Positions 10,331-22,282 of a DNA stretch of 64,000 nucleotides are shown here, piece after piece. Every line of letters starts with the position of its first letter. The stretch's first letter is position 1. The stretch comes from Butyriboletus loyo (lineage: Eukaryota; Basidiomycota; Agaricomycetes; Boletales; Boletaceae): NCBI GenBank assembly GCA_038093515.1, contig JBBPSI010000118.1:1-64000 (forward strand). The letters run 5' to 3'. The translations under genes and the position numbers were made by a program. Under the pieces are notes generated by a model. It did not search any database and was not told the DNA's origin. It saw only the letters and a program-made list of their open reading frames with translations.

Positions 10331-10799
10331 TGAATGCACATTGCAAATGTGTGCAGCAACATACAGTACCTTGCTGAGACTCTTAGTGGCCATCACATTT
10401 GGTGATAGTAATGCTGAGGAAAAAGGGATAATGATTCTATTCACACACCATGGTTATAGTGTGAGGCAGTCAGGCTGTGCTGCTGATCAGTTTATTTGTA
10501 GGCATTGGGTATTGACTCAGCCCGCCCGGACTGAGTAGGTTGGGTTTTTCAGACTCCGATCACACGGCGGCCTATTACTACATGGTCCAAGGTGGATTTC
10601 TTGACGTCGAGCTAACGAATGATCCGAGTTTGTTCGCATTGACGCTCCATGGCTGCCCAAGAAGCAAACCGCATTCATGATACCCATCATCATGTTGTCA
10701 GCCGCCCAGTGAGGCTGACATACTACTGCGAGACAAGCTATATAGTGCCAGGGAATTATCACTGGCACCAGGTCCGCGCTCCATTTATTTCATTTCCCC
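10331..10799. other. Gene-free stretch, boundary between repeats and the gene island
   Basis: No coding or transposon sequence is recognised. It probably contains the promoter of the gene starting at 10800. A CTATATAG at about 10737-10744 lies about 60 bp upstream of that ATG, next to an imperfect dyad (GTGCCAGGGAATTATCACTGGCAC, 10746-10769). Confidence 0.45.
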
Positions 10800-12433
10800 A
10801 TGCTTTCCGACGCTCATTTCGACGATCCGCTCCTTAATGACAGTTTCGACTTCTCCCGATACCCAATCTTCAAGACAAGATATGCAAAGCTGTCAACTGT
10901 AAGTTTCGTCGTCTCAATAACCTCTTGCGTTCTAATTGACTCGCCAAGACATTATACGAGCCGAGAAACCGTGATTGTGGACGAGCCCTGTTCACGTGTT
11001 ACAGTCGCGGATCACCCTCCTCTAGAGGGGAGACGTGTCGACGCTCAAGGAATGTCTCAGAGCCACAGCTCATATCCTCAACAAACTACATGAGGGAATC
11101 ATGGTTCACGAACGTTGCATCCGCGCGCACTGTGGGCGATATCCCCAACCTCTCCAGTGACGATGATATCGATATTTGTGCAGCCATCCATCCCAGTCAA
11201 AGTACCACTGACGTTGATGCTCCTGGTCCTCGTTCATGGTGCGATGTGGATGATGACCCTCTCCAGAAGACACCCCGCGCCCCTTGTGAGGATTCTTGCG
11301 ATACCTCCGGGCACATCGAACCGAGTGATTACAAAGGCGAAGATGACTCGTTTTATAGCATGGACTCTGCCGATCATGACGCGCACCCACTCTTGCTTTC
11401 GATGCCAGTAATCCCTCAGATCAAGCTCGAACGCAAGGCCACTGTTAGGAAGCCTGACCCTGGGCCTTTGTTGGATACTGCGCAAAACCAATTATTTCTT
11501 TCTCCTCGTATCCGGGATCTCAGGACACCAGCGAGGATGTCCTCTCGCCGTTACGGTCGTATTCTCGCACGCACGAGTCCACAGGCGGTAATCTCCGATC
11601 CACCTCTGTCCAAGGGCCATGGTCGTAGTGCACTCACTTTCCAGGCGTCTCGACGTTTTGGATCAACTGGTTGGAGTGCTCACGCGGATGATAATGCTAC
11701 TGAGCTGGCGCATATGCACTCAGCGTCCGAACCTATGCCGAATTCTTCGTGCATATCGGACGACGAAAAAGAATCTTTGTTGAAGAAAGAGACCGACGAG
11801 TCGCCTCATTCCGACGTGCTGTTATCAATGATCGAAGAAGTGGGCTCCTCCCCTGGACCGCATAGCGATAGCCCGGATTCAGGCCTCGACGAACCCCTCG
11901 GACCGAAGGTCCCCCATAAATACCTCAAACGCAACCATCAACGATCTTTTGTGAACCACTCGATATCCTTTAGCAGTCTCGTTCACGCTGTTGCTGATGG
12001 ATGTGCCTCCCTTGACCTTCTTCGCAAACCAAAGACCAAACGCAAGCCTACGATCAAACTCAAATCCTACGAGCGCATCCCAAGCGCACACGACCCGACT
12101 TCTAGATGGACTCCCAAGCAAGGACAGATCATCATCAAGGTGTTTGTCCCCTCGACGGACGACATCTGGATGTTCCGTGTACCACAGAACATCTACCTCG
12201 TCGACTTCACATCGAGGGTGATGACCAAGCTTGGTTTTGCCATTTCCTTTAGCGGGAGCCTTTGGGACGAACCCAAGTACTACTTTATGACGGACGAGCG
12301 GTTCAAGTCATGGGTCAAGGGGCGGATAAGGTTCGGGCGCAATCTACCTATCGTTGCACATGTTCTCCCACCCCTGCCATTGGTACGGCTGAGCGTGGAT
12401 GGGGATGGCTGCGAAGTTTGGTGTTATGCATAA
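10800..12433 (+). CDS. Hypothetical 527-aa protein, two exons
   Basis: Exon 1 (10800-10898, 33 codons, MLSDAHFDDPLLND…) joins exon 2 (10949-12433) across a 50-nt intron with a GTAAGT donor, a CTAAT branch-like site and an AAG acceptor. Joining keeps one open frame, which supports the model better than the internal ATG at 11090. The first two thirds are acidic and Ser/Asp-rich, predicted disordered (DDDIDI and DSPDSGLDE patches). The last about 110 residues look folded (GQIIIKVFVPSTDDIWMFRV…DERFKSWVKGRIRFGR), possibly a PB1-like beta-grasp fold, which is a guess from the strand pattern. No family is recognised with confidence. It is the first gene inside the island; no homologous copy is seen in the window. 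Confidence 0.75.
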
Positions 12434-14096
12434 GAAGGTGCCATGTAAGTATGTATCAGTCACTGGATGGTATCGGGATATAAGGATCGCACGCACCAAT
12501 GGATCAGCACAACATACACTCAGGTGGCGCGGAGAGCACAGCATGAATTATGTCGCCCAGAAAGAGAAAACTACACGAGTAAAACGGTACATACAAAGAT
12601 TTGAAACGCCTTACCGAGAGATTGTGACAGTGTCAGTGAGGCTCTGAAGAATGACTGTTCCGCGTCGGTTGGTTTGTACTTTGTAGCGTGTTGACCGCGG
12701 ACGTCTGCAAGATAAGTAGAGATCCGTGGGTGTCGCATCACGAGATCGATGAAAGTCATTTCGGTTCCAGTAACGACTGGATCCAGAGCAAGTTGATTGT
12801 TGGTGATGTGCGAGCTCACCTTGGGGATATGATTGCTAGCTTTCTTCAGAACTTTCATCTCGGCAGCTTATTCCGAGGTATTTACATTCCAGAAGCTCGT
12901 CGGATTCCTCACAAGTGTGGTATCGTCCCACGGTCGTCGGCCTGCACTTCCTGGATGAGGTCCTTGCCAGCACTCGGACTCACGGCGACTACTTGGGACG
13001 AATTCAGTTGGGACTTCTTTAATGCGACTGCACAGCCGGATCTGCATCCTTTTGGCCAGGGAAGCATCTCCTCGCAAGAAGTCGACAGGGCGTAAATGGA
13101 CCGCTCACTTCGAGGAGGTCGACGGCACAATCATCCCCGACACACTTGGACGTCCTGCGACACCTCAGCATGCGGGGAATGAAGTTTGAAACTCACTACT
13201 AGCTTCTTCGTAGCGTGTATAGATCAATCGAACCGAAGATAAAGCCTGGATGGCTACAGCCGAGCCAGCATTACCTCTCTTTACGATATGCAGATGGATC
13301 ACCTGGGTTGCTCCGCGGTGTTCATGGAGAAGACATCAGCACAAATTACCAACGTGACGATTGATGGGACATGCGACTCTCTGCGTTCTTTTGCACCTGA
13401 TCCTCGGGAGCTTGCTAGCAGCGGCAGATATCTAGGTTCCACTTCAAGATTAAGGAGCTATTGCGTTAAGACGGCAACATGTGACTCCGCCCTCATTGTC
13501 CACGAGGCGGAAAGCAACCAAGTAGGTCATTCCAATGCCACCTTCTCTGCTGAAGCTGCCAGTAAGTTAGTATTTTGTCGACATACACATACAATCATAT
13601 TAACAATTCTGTACACCTATACATTAGCTGTCTCGGACCTGGTAGCGGTAGTATCAGTGAACTGGTCCAGGAAGACGAGGGTTCCGTACGCGTCTGGGTA
13701 ACAACCTAGCGTCCTTGCCTTCCCGCGACTCTCAATGCTAATCCCACTCTGTTGAGAGATAGTAGCGATAAGACTTTGCAACTTGAAATACCTTCTTCTC
13801 CCAGTCTCTGTCGGGAATTCGTCCACGTGTCGAACCCACTGGCACGATACGCTTATACACTTCAGCAGTGTGGTGTTTGTCACGTACGTACACGCATCCG
13901 GCCCACCAAATGACGTTAATTGTGTATCACGTCTGGGTGGCCAGATTTCAGCAGGTGGTATTACGTCGTCTGCATTCTACGTGTCGGCCGAATTCCACGC
14001 CGTTGGCATGATTCAGGAATAAATCTGATTCAAATAACTAACTTGACCCTGTTCCCGCTCTTGCTTATTGTCGTCGCTCATACTATCTTATTGACG
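12434..14096. other. No convincing gene; possible eroded minus-strand coding fragments
   Basis: Short frames on both strands (for example minus 12571-12858, with a helical-looking DLVMRHPRISTYLADVRG stretch, and minus 12909-13130) cannot be joined by credible splice sites into a protein of a known family. The stretch may hold a degenerate gene. I see no repeat structure in it. Confidence 0.35.
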
Positions 14097-14995
14097 ATGC
14101 CATCCCGCCGCCGTCTACAGCAGTGCGCCATCGCGGTCAGCATTCTCAGTTTGTTCTACAACACCGCCGAGGGTGTCGTGTCCATCGTCTTTGGCGCTGA
14201 ATCGTCCTCACGCGCTCTCGTCTTTTACGGCCTCCAGTCCGCCGTCGAGGTCATCTCAGACTTCCTCGTCGCTTGGCGCTTCCTCAGTGTCAGCAACTCA
14301 GACGATGAAATGGAGAACATTGACAGAATGTCTCCACAAATCATCCGGTAAACCCTTGTTGAGATTATGTTCTCCATGCTAACAACCGACCCGATCACTA
14401 TCCTTCACATCTTCACAGAATTGAACGCATTGCAACAATCATTATCGGCGCTCTCCTCGTCGCCCTTACTATTGCTGCCATTGCCACCTCTGCTACGTCA
14501 CTCGCAGCACACGATCACCCTTCCACTGCCCTCCCCGCCCTCCTTATCTCTGCGAGTGCTACAGCTATCACGCTCGTCTTGTACCTTGCCAAACGATACC
14601 TTGCCCGCGCCCTCAACTCGAGCGCTCTCAACGGCGAAGCCGTTTGCGCTCTCTGCTGCATGCAACTCTCTGTCGTTTTGCTCATTGGATCTCTGATCTA
14701 TCGGCTATGGAATGGTGGATGGTGGGCCGATTCGGTGACAGCAATCGTGATTGGGATGATGTTTGGTTGGGAGGGTGTCAAGATGATCCGCTGGGCGCGC
14801 AACAAGGATTTTGATGGCGGGTGTTGTGGACATTGTCATTCCAACGATGAATCCACACCTGGATGTACGACAGCCTCAGCGGAAGTGGAGCCCAAAGAAG
14901 CAGAAGCAGGACCGATACAGAGTCCCAGTTCCTTTTCTATTCACTGTTGCGGGCTCTCCAAGAAGGTGGAACCCATTCATGGTGAACAAGCCTGA
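14097..14995 (+). CDS. Cation-efflux (CDF / TMEM163-like) membrane protein, 275 aa
   Basis: Exon 1 (14097-14347) and exon 2 (14419-14995) are joined across a 71-nt intron (GTAAAC…TTCACAG), keeping the frame through an Arg codon. About six membrane helices are visible: CAIAVSILSLFYNTAEGVVS, a second with GLQSAVEVISDFLVAWRF, then TIIIGALLVALTIAAIATS, ALLISASATAITLVLYL, LCCMQLSVVLLIGSLIY, and ADSVTAIVIGMMFGWEGVKM. The second and sixth helices carry the polar residues (Ser, Glu, Asp, Arg; Ala-Asp-Ser) that form the metal path in cation diffusion facilitators and TMEM163. The C-terminal tail is Cys/His-rich (GGCCGHCHSND), a likely cytosolic metal-binding tail. Family knowledge suggests Zn/Mn transport or sensing; substrate and membrane are not determinable. 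Start chosen at the ATG before the first helix. Confidence 0.78.
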
Positions 14996-17685
14996 ACATG
15001 CCAACTATCATGTTATGCTTCATGTATTAACCTTTTAGGTGCTGGTCACCATCCCAAGGCCCATGCTTCTCCCCGGTGGGTATTGCAAGGGCGGAGGGCA
15101 CGTCCAAGGCACAATACATGATTCAATGTCCATGTATGAAACCTTTGTATTAAGCGGTGAATTTTCCATGCTACTTCCCTCTATGTACACTATTATAATG
15201 GCACTATGAAAGTGTGATCAGAGTTTGAAGACCTGACGCTTGGGTCTCATTTCAGATGCAAGGGCATGTTTTGCAATCCAAGGCAGAGACAGAGCAAGCT
15301 GGGGATTACCCCCTGTCCCTGGACTATACGTGTGCTCCACTACTGTACGAGTTTGACTTTCCTCGCTTTGCGGCCATAAGTACCCGTCTGGGTTCAGCGA
15401 CATCGCATCACGATTGATCCTGTTGTTCAGGTATTCCAGTGTGTTGATGTTGGCTGCACGAAGACAAGACAAGGTGTCTGAACAGCTATGTCATCTTGAG
15501 ATTAATCCTAGTATTTTGAAGAAGCAAAGCTTGGTCCCGGCGACCACTTCATTAGCAACTATGTCAAATTCTTGAGTTAAGACGATGGACGAACCCCTCT
15601 CCGACGGATATGCCATCATTGTGATTATATTGTGAAGGCAAATAAGTTGAAACTTGTGATGGGTCAACAGCTCTGAATAACAGAGGTTGCATGGCCCCAC
15701 CATGGTCCCAATGGCGTGCTGCAACACGGATCCAGTACCTTTGCAGTGAAATTTGTAAACGGTGTACCTGCATCATTTGACAGTGGCGGGACCTGCCAGC
15801 GGATATAATCTGTTTTCTTGGGTTAAACTTGAAACCATCGCCCGGCACTGTCCGAATCGGATGTCAAAGCTCAAACCCTCACAGCGGATTTCATAGTTTT
15901 CCAAATGTGAAAGTTATGTCCAAATCCGCGTCCAAATCGACCTCCAAATCAACATTGAAGGACCCTATTAATGAAAGTTTAGCTGCCACGTATGTCGCCG
16001 TAGTGTTCCACAAGCAGGTGTTTGAACTCGCTCCCCCACAACGTTTGTAGGCGATTTGCAAATCCTGTTCTCGCTCAAGTGTTTCATGGCTCATCCAGGC
16101 GTCGAAACCTCCCTTTGGTTAAGCGCCTGACCGCTGTGTAACAGCAGCGTACCCTCGAAATGCCCGCAAACCCTGGCACACTGACTCAAACGCAGCGTAC
16201 GTTGTTGGCGTGGGTTGAGAAAACCAGTGCCACCTGCCATGTCCGTCAGCGCAACACCGCAGCAATCCTATCTCTGATACGGATTCGCCGGCGAGCACGA
16301 AGTGCCAGACACTGGCAATAACCTTGTTTCAAGTGAATCCGTCTCCACCGCTCGGGACCCAGGCATTTTTCAGGCAGGCAGGCAGTGTATGGACTCGAGC
16401 CATGTGATGAAGGTTTGCATATTTATGTTTATTGCTGGTTCACCACTGATGGTGTGTCTAGCCTAGTAACCGTGATACATGGCGCTCTCTTGACGTTGGA
16501 AGTGACAAATGTGAGCGTCATCACTCGATCGATGGTGACATGGACATTCGAAGCCAGGGTGAGCGCTAGCTACGGTGGGCGCATTCACCAATATTGTGAG
16601 ATGTGTTGCGTGACGTGGATGTAGATGTAACGCAATACCTGAGCGTCTTCCGAACGCAATTTGTTCAGAAGACCTACGCTCACATGAACATCTCAGGCAA
16701 CAATGCAGAGGGGAGTGCGTCAGCTATGGACGGTAGTCCCACGATGCTGTTGATTGAATTTGAGTTTCATCTCAGGGCCAGCTTTTTTTTCCCTGAGTGC
16801 CGATAAATTCGAATTCAATATATCTAGATGTATACTGGTCAGACTGAGCTCGACGCTCGATATGTCTGAGGTCGGCGTCCTCCGGAAGGTGGCGTCCCCA
16901 TCGTCCTAATTGGAAGCACTGACGTCGTCACTATGATACATCCAGTTTGATGATAGATTATTTCCATCAGATCTGCCAGAAGGGGTACCGGGGGCTTTGG
17001 CTACGTCCCACCCTAACGAGTGCTATCATGTGCACATGTTCCTCAGGTGCGTGCTGAGTTGTTGAGTTCGCTCACGATGTCTGTGGCAAGTCATAGCATG
17101 TACTTACACCCCAGGTCATACTGTCACCCCTGTCAAGCGGCATGCTTATCGGATGTAGATAATCAGATGAGCTCTCTCGCAACGTTTCAGTTTCCTACAT
17201 CCCAGCAGCGCCCCTATCGTGGGTGGCTACAGTCTGGTATATCGTTCGCTGTAACCTGCGCGGGCAATCTGGTAGGATGTTCTCTGTGGGCAATGGCTTG
17301 TTTGCGACGCAACTGGTCCCCTTCTCATAAGCAAGCGGGGTATTTCCACCCCATGTTCCACGGAAATTCCTCGTACACGACCTGGCGTCTGTGTGGTGAT
17401 TGTATTATTATGAGATTTCCTGTACCATCTCAACTCAGGTGGAAACTCGATGTCTGCTGCCCTCGTCTGAGCCCCCTTCTCAGCTAGCAACCGAGGGCAA
17501 CTGCTTCGCTTGGTATGCGAGTACATTCAGTCTCTTCTGCATCGATCTACCTGTTTTCCTGCCATAGGTGAGGTTGAGCTAGTTTCTGGGTATAAAGGAT
17601 GATGCATGGCGAGCTGAATTCTCCAGCATCCGGCTTCACTTCCAGTGTTTAGAATTGCACTCGGTCTCTTGTCCACCCTCTCATA
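14996..17685. other. Long stretch without a recognisable gene
   Basis: Several minus-strand frames between 15218 and 15848 (for example LRAANINTLEYLNNRINRD…) look mildly coding but change frame without clear introns. They may be a decayed gene or a lineage-specific transcript. The rest (15.9-17.6 kb) shows only short open frames on both strands. TATAAAGG at 17591-17598 probably belongs to the promoter of the next gene. Confidence 0.35.
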
Positions 17686-18229
17686 ATGCACAAATTTACC
17701 ATCTTCACCGTGCTGAGTGTCTTCTTTCTCTCGGCGCTGGTAGCGTCATTGCCGTCCGACCACCCGCTTGACAAGCGGTCATACAACGGGATAGTGTGTC
17801 GACTTCTTGACCTATCATTACATCCCAATACTCACCAGTGACCACTTAGGCAACATGGTTCCATCCTGGATTGGGTGCTTGTGGTGGGCAGAACAGCGAC
17901 TCCGATGACGTTCTCGCACTTTCAAGCGAAATGTATGCTTCAGGAGCCAATTGTTACAAAGTCGGTGTTCTTAATGTTCGATGCCATCCTCTCATGTCGC
18001 TCCTCAGTGGGTCACCGTCACAAACACAGCGAACGGGTGGACAGGATCCGGTCAAGTGGTTGATTCATGCCAGAGCTGTGGCGCGGACGATTTGGGTATG
18101 CCTATGCTTTTTCTTTCTTTCTTTCGGAGGCGGTTGCTGATTGATGTTCAAGATCTGTCGCCCCATTTTTTTCAGAACCTTGGTGGTTCGAACGCCGGGA
18201 CGCTGTCCATCTCGTGGAATTTTGATTGA
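17686..18229 (+). CDS. Secreted RlpA-like double-psi beta-barrel protein, 127 aa, four exons
   Basis: The exons are 17686-17793, 17850-17960, 18008-18095 and 18153-18229, with introns of 56, 47 and 57 nt. The first 21 residues form a signal peptide (MHKFTIFTVLSVFFLSALVA), followed by a Kex2-type Lys-Arg site at residues 30-31, so a short propeptide is likely. The mature part has the expansin/barwin-like fold signatures: ATWFHPGLGACGGQNSD, then VVDSCQSCGADDLDLSP, and a C-terminal GTLSISWNF strand. Cysteines are paired as in fungal RlpA-like proteins. Such proteins are secreted, bind cell-wall polysaccharide and are often induced on hosts. No catalytic activity can be asserted. The splice model is strongly supported because each junction restores the family motif. 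A TATAAAGG box lies about 90 bp upstream. Confidence 0.9.
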
Positions 18230-18888
18230 TTCTGAATGCATCATTTCTGATGCATTGCTCTTTCCCCCGAGACTCTGAATGTCCCGTCAGTAATGAACAG
18301 ATGAACTGTGAAGCACTGGCCCATCAGGACATGGTTGTGAATCAAAAGGTCTTGGTAGTGTTGACTCGGAAAATTTGCGTAAATAGAAGAAAGTGAAGAT
18401 GAAATTAAGCGTCTATAACCGAGAAAACGAACGGGCGGTGCCGTTTGTCGCAGCAATGTATATCTCTCTGATTGACGTCTTTCTTTCGAAATAGTAGCAA
18501 TATCTCTGCGATCTTTTCTCCCAATTTAATAATGTGATCGACGCGCGTTTTATTCCTTTTAGAAAGATTTCATGTGGTCACTTGGTCTCGTCGTGGCCTG
18601 TCAACGATCAAAGTATACAGCGAGATAAAGGGGCTTAATGATGGTAACGTTTCGTTTCGTCACCCATGCGTGCATTTCCAGCCAGTAACGACGGTTCGAT
18701 GATGTTCATGATAGGTTCTACAGTGCATTCTACATGCAAGGAATAGTCGATATCGTGCAGGACATATATTTGATTACATCAACTGGTTTACGTGTTTCTG
18801 CTCAAAAGGGAATCTAAAGAGAGACGCCGTCATCGCCTAGCATCACAACAAGGCTTGATTCAGGACGCCAATCAGGGCACCTTTCTTT
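18230..18888. other. Gene-free stretch
   Basis: No coding or repeat signal is recognised apart from an AT-rich segment at about 18480-18560. It separates the convergent 3' ends of the secreted-protein gene and the kinase pseudogene. Confidence 0.5.
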
Positions 18889-19467
18889 TTGTCATCCCCG
18901 CTGTGTTCCCCGGAGGCGACACGCGTCTTCTGACTATGAACGACGTCAGTTCAACATACTCGTGCCTAGACTTGGGTTCTGTAAGACTTACGATTTAGCG
19001 GGAACGATCTCCTTCGACAATGGTGAAGCGGCGTAGGTCGAATGAGGCGGCTTATAGAACGTATCCATCTCCAGATCGCTTCCCGGTGATAAACTCTCTG
19101 CTTATGACAGGCTGCAAGTACTCCATCCGATATTTCTACAAACCGAGACCGTCATTCCTCCAAAATACCTTTTCCTTCCAAATCGCTCTAAACATATCCG
19201 CCTCGACGAAGAAGCAATCCTCTTCAATGAAATCGCAGAGCATCATTATGTGCGGGCACCATACAACTGCGTTTTGATTGACAATCTTTGCGATTTGCTG
19301 ACACAGCTGTTCGGTAGAGCGACTCTGTGATATACACTTGATGGCGAAAAGTCGGCGATTCTTCCACATAGTGTCTACAGCCTGGTAGACGCTGCCAGCT
19401 GCACCAGAGCCAACAAGGAGAGGAGATAATGACCGACTTACTTGCCTGAGAAGTCTTGTCCATCCAT
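18889..19467 (-). pseudogene. Protein kinase pseudogene, paralogue of the kinase at 32531-33590
   Basis: The minus strand reads MDGQDFSGK followed by a stop (TAA at 19440-19438) where the intact paralogue has Gln (CAA). A 4-nt deletion just before the glycine loop then shifts the frame. Further on, GSGAAGSVYQAVD and the AIKC lysine region are still recognisable. After the ADMFRAIWKEK segment the sequence jumps from the start of the HRDLKPEN region straight to the C-terminal ILEMG…SP segment, so a deletion of roughly 500 nt removes the catalytic loop, DFG and APE regions. The last intron's donor (CGTAAGTCTTA) and acceptor (CATAG|TCAG) are conserved with the paralogue. Similarity continues upstream to about 19680 and includes the paralogue's 5' flank, so this was a genomic DNA duplication. 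Confidence 0.88.
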
Positions 19468-19779
19468 TGCTATTTTCGAGCACTGAAGGATGATGAGGGA
19501 TAGAGCCGAGGGTGCCTCGCAGAATAAGATGGAATAGGCAGCAAGGGAATGGAGCAGTTCAAGTTGGGTTCTGGCCCAAACCTTGCCATCGACGTTCCTG
19601 AATACCCTCGACTGATTTGCGGCGGCTGAGCAGAAATGTCTCAGTGATATTATATCCGTTCACCGGGAGGCTGTGCTACAAGAATCGCCGCATGGATGTT
19701 TAATTCGATCAAGTCCTGCACGACCACAGAGTGGCTCGTGTCCAACACCGAACGTTGTTCCCGTATCATCGACCTCGTC

Positions 19780-22115
19780 CGAGCACTCAACTAGGACATA
19801 CCGTCAACCTCGTCCAATGTGTCTCCCCCGCTGTTGTTCGAACTCGTGCAAACACGTCCCGAGTCTCCATCATAGTGATCGCACCATCCGTACCAAACCC
19901 CGTCAAAGAAAACAGTGCATTCGTTGCTGCAAAAGATGGACTGGCACCAGATAGGTCAAAGCAGGCCCGAGCGAGAACTCCAATCCGCCACCACCTTTCT
20001 TCGCGCCCTAAGTGGGCGTACTGGAGAGAGGGCAGGCTGGGGGGAAGAGAAAAAAGATGTATTGTGAGGGAAGAGGGGTGGAGTGGCGGCGTAGCGAATG
20101 TCCATACTACTGGCGGTTTCTGCTGGATCTGGAAGTATTGCGATGTCTGCAAAGGACGACAAGGTGGACGGGGTGAAGAGGAAATCGATGCTTGGATTTT
20201 TAGGAGGGATCTCAGATGTATGTGCGAGTCCTGAGTGTGGTGGTGGACGTCGTCGGGCTGTTGATCTTGACTGTACCATTCGATCCAACTATGACCTCTG
20301 CTGGACTTGCTGGGCTCCTACGACTGTCGGGGACAACGCCAATGTAGTAGAAGACAAAATGGACCCAGAACGTTCACATGAATCGGCGTTCCTGTGATGC
20401 CTGACTTCGGCCCCGGACATGCTGGACAGGGTCTCGTCGCCACAGGTCTTCATTGGTATCTTGATCTGTTCGGCATCCACATCCACATCCAAACGATCAT
20501 CCAGGTCTGCAATGGGAAGGAGGACAGACCTGGAGATTACGGCGGTGACTACTTGATGTGGAATGCCGGCTTCAGAATGGCAGTCGGCTTTGGTGATATC
20601 AGCATCTGATTCCTGGTAGGCGCTCCAGTGTGAAAACCACCAGCCACAACAGGTTTCTTGACGGACGTTTCTGTGGGCTTGATACGTCCTGTAGTCTTTG
20701 TCGTACCAATGTTGACGGATGGCTTCTGTCGAACACCAGGGTTGCGAGGACCGGTAGTGAAAAGCCTAACTGTAACAATCATGACGCCGACAGAAGGCTG
20801 ATCCATGCGGGGACGCGGAACGCAGCTAAGCCGGGGTGGAGTCCGTTCGCAATCATAGACTGCGTCGACCTCGCTGGCACTGATAGTGATGCGCTTGCCT
20901 TCCTTCGGCGTCCGCGCGATCTTCGATGGCTTTGCGACAAACAACTTCTCCGGCAATGACTGCTCCGAAGCCGGCACTACTGACAAAGCCCGTGACTTCT
21001 ATGGCTTGGTCATCTCATTTGCTGCTGGCACCGGGACTGGCTTAGGTAGATGTCGACGGGGCTCCACCTTCAGAGCGGCGGCCGGCAAAGATCCAGATCG
21101 GAACGTCTGATTCATATTAGGGGCTGACTTGACTGCGTATGGGCCTGCCAGTGGTGCTATGAATACCGCAACGAGCGACGCCGGTTGCGCCTCACTCCAA
21201 GTCGCACCGAAGGCGCTAGCTTGAGACCGGTGAAAGAGTCAGGATTAGCAATACATGCGCAACGTGATGGTGAACATACCTAAGGTATCCATACCACCTG
21301 AATAAACGTCATAAACGACACATTGGGACCGTGAACCCGTTGCGTCAACATGGCAAACTTCAAACATGATCAAGAGATGACAGTCAAATGCGAAATAGAA
21401 GATGTACTCACCAATCCATGGGATCGCGTCGGGGGTGTATGGGGTGGATGGGAGTTATTAGAAAGATCTGATATGGCGCTCAGATGCAGGGTGTGTATTA
21501 CAAACGCCAGTCGATGAAGAACTAGGTCGGGATGTCTGATTCGTCAGAGCCCCACAAGGAACCGACGATTCTTGGTCGACTTTGACATCCATGACAACTT
21601 CTGCATCGGCGCCTTATTTATCGTCGAAGCATACCGTTTCGTGGTGTCCACCTTTCGATCGGTCTGCAGACGGCACATGGGTAATGCAGCGACTTCTGTA
21701 CCTTGGTCATCTTGTTCTGTGCTGGCGTAGATATTGACATAGGCAGAGGGCGGTGGGACTCCACCTTCGGAACGACAGTCGATAAAGGACCGAGTTTGGG
21801 CGTCTGATTCAACAGAGCTCCACGAAGAATCGACAATCGTTCCTTAGTCGACCTCGACGGCGCGATTCGCAATGGCAGCCTGTGCACCGGTGTTTATTGG
21901 TCGTTGGAGTGCGTGGCAATGCTGGTAACCGCGAACAGTTTGGCACTTGCCATCACCAAGTCAGCTCCAAAAACGAATTTCACCCAAGGAATACGAGAAT
22001 GGCGTACGAAGCGTGATATGCGCGTCCTTGGGGGTCATGATGGGAGAAGCAAGGAAAAGTTGACCTTGTATGTCTGCGCACAAGGCATTTTATACCCTTT
22101 GCATTGGAGGCTGAC
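19780..22115 (-). pseudogene. Gene Y family, copy 1 (decayed)
   Basis: On the minus strand, the conserved promoter (GTATAAAATGCC at about 22096-22085, then CAGACATACAAGG) is followed by remnants of exon 1 (MTPKDAHI, lacking the MARPTTEIAN start). Exon 2 is broken into frames with stops (VTSIATHSNDQ-stop; 21887-21618; 20986-20549 with TSVKKPVVAGG). A 3' part is shared with all copies (PALSPVRPLRARR). It ends near 19780. Compared with the intact copy at 53916 it has lost the start and contains several frameshifts. It lies head to head with DPP III (22283), the two 5' ends being about 200 bp apart. Confidence 0.75.
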
Positions 22116-22282
22116 ATTCCTCGGGAGCGGCTGACTGAGAGTAGAGTCGCCGACGAATATGTCCAGCTGGCCTGAATGCATTTCCGAGCCTATACTGCAC
22201 CCGGTCACGTGACGGAAGTATCCGGGGACCGACACCCGAGTCCCGACGTGGAACTTGACCAAGACAAGTCACAAGCCTGGAA

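Noticed and set aside
11106..12121. Antisense frames within the 527-aa gene
   Set aside because: No family motif; explained by the codon composition of the sense gene, which is supported by a good intron.
13288..13701. 137-aa plus-strand open frame between the first two genes
   Set aside because: No splice support, no motif, and composition like the surrounding non-coding DNA.
17020..17487. 155-aa plus-strand frame
   Set aside because: Looks like chance: Cys/Ser-rich with no domain, and a similar-sized frame overlaps it on the other strand.
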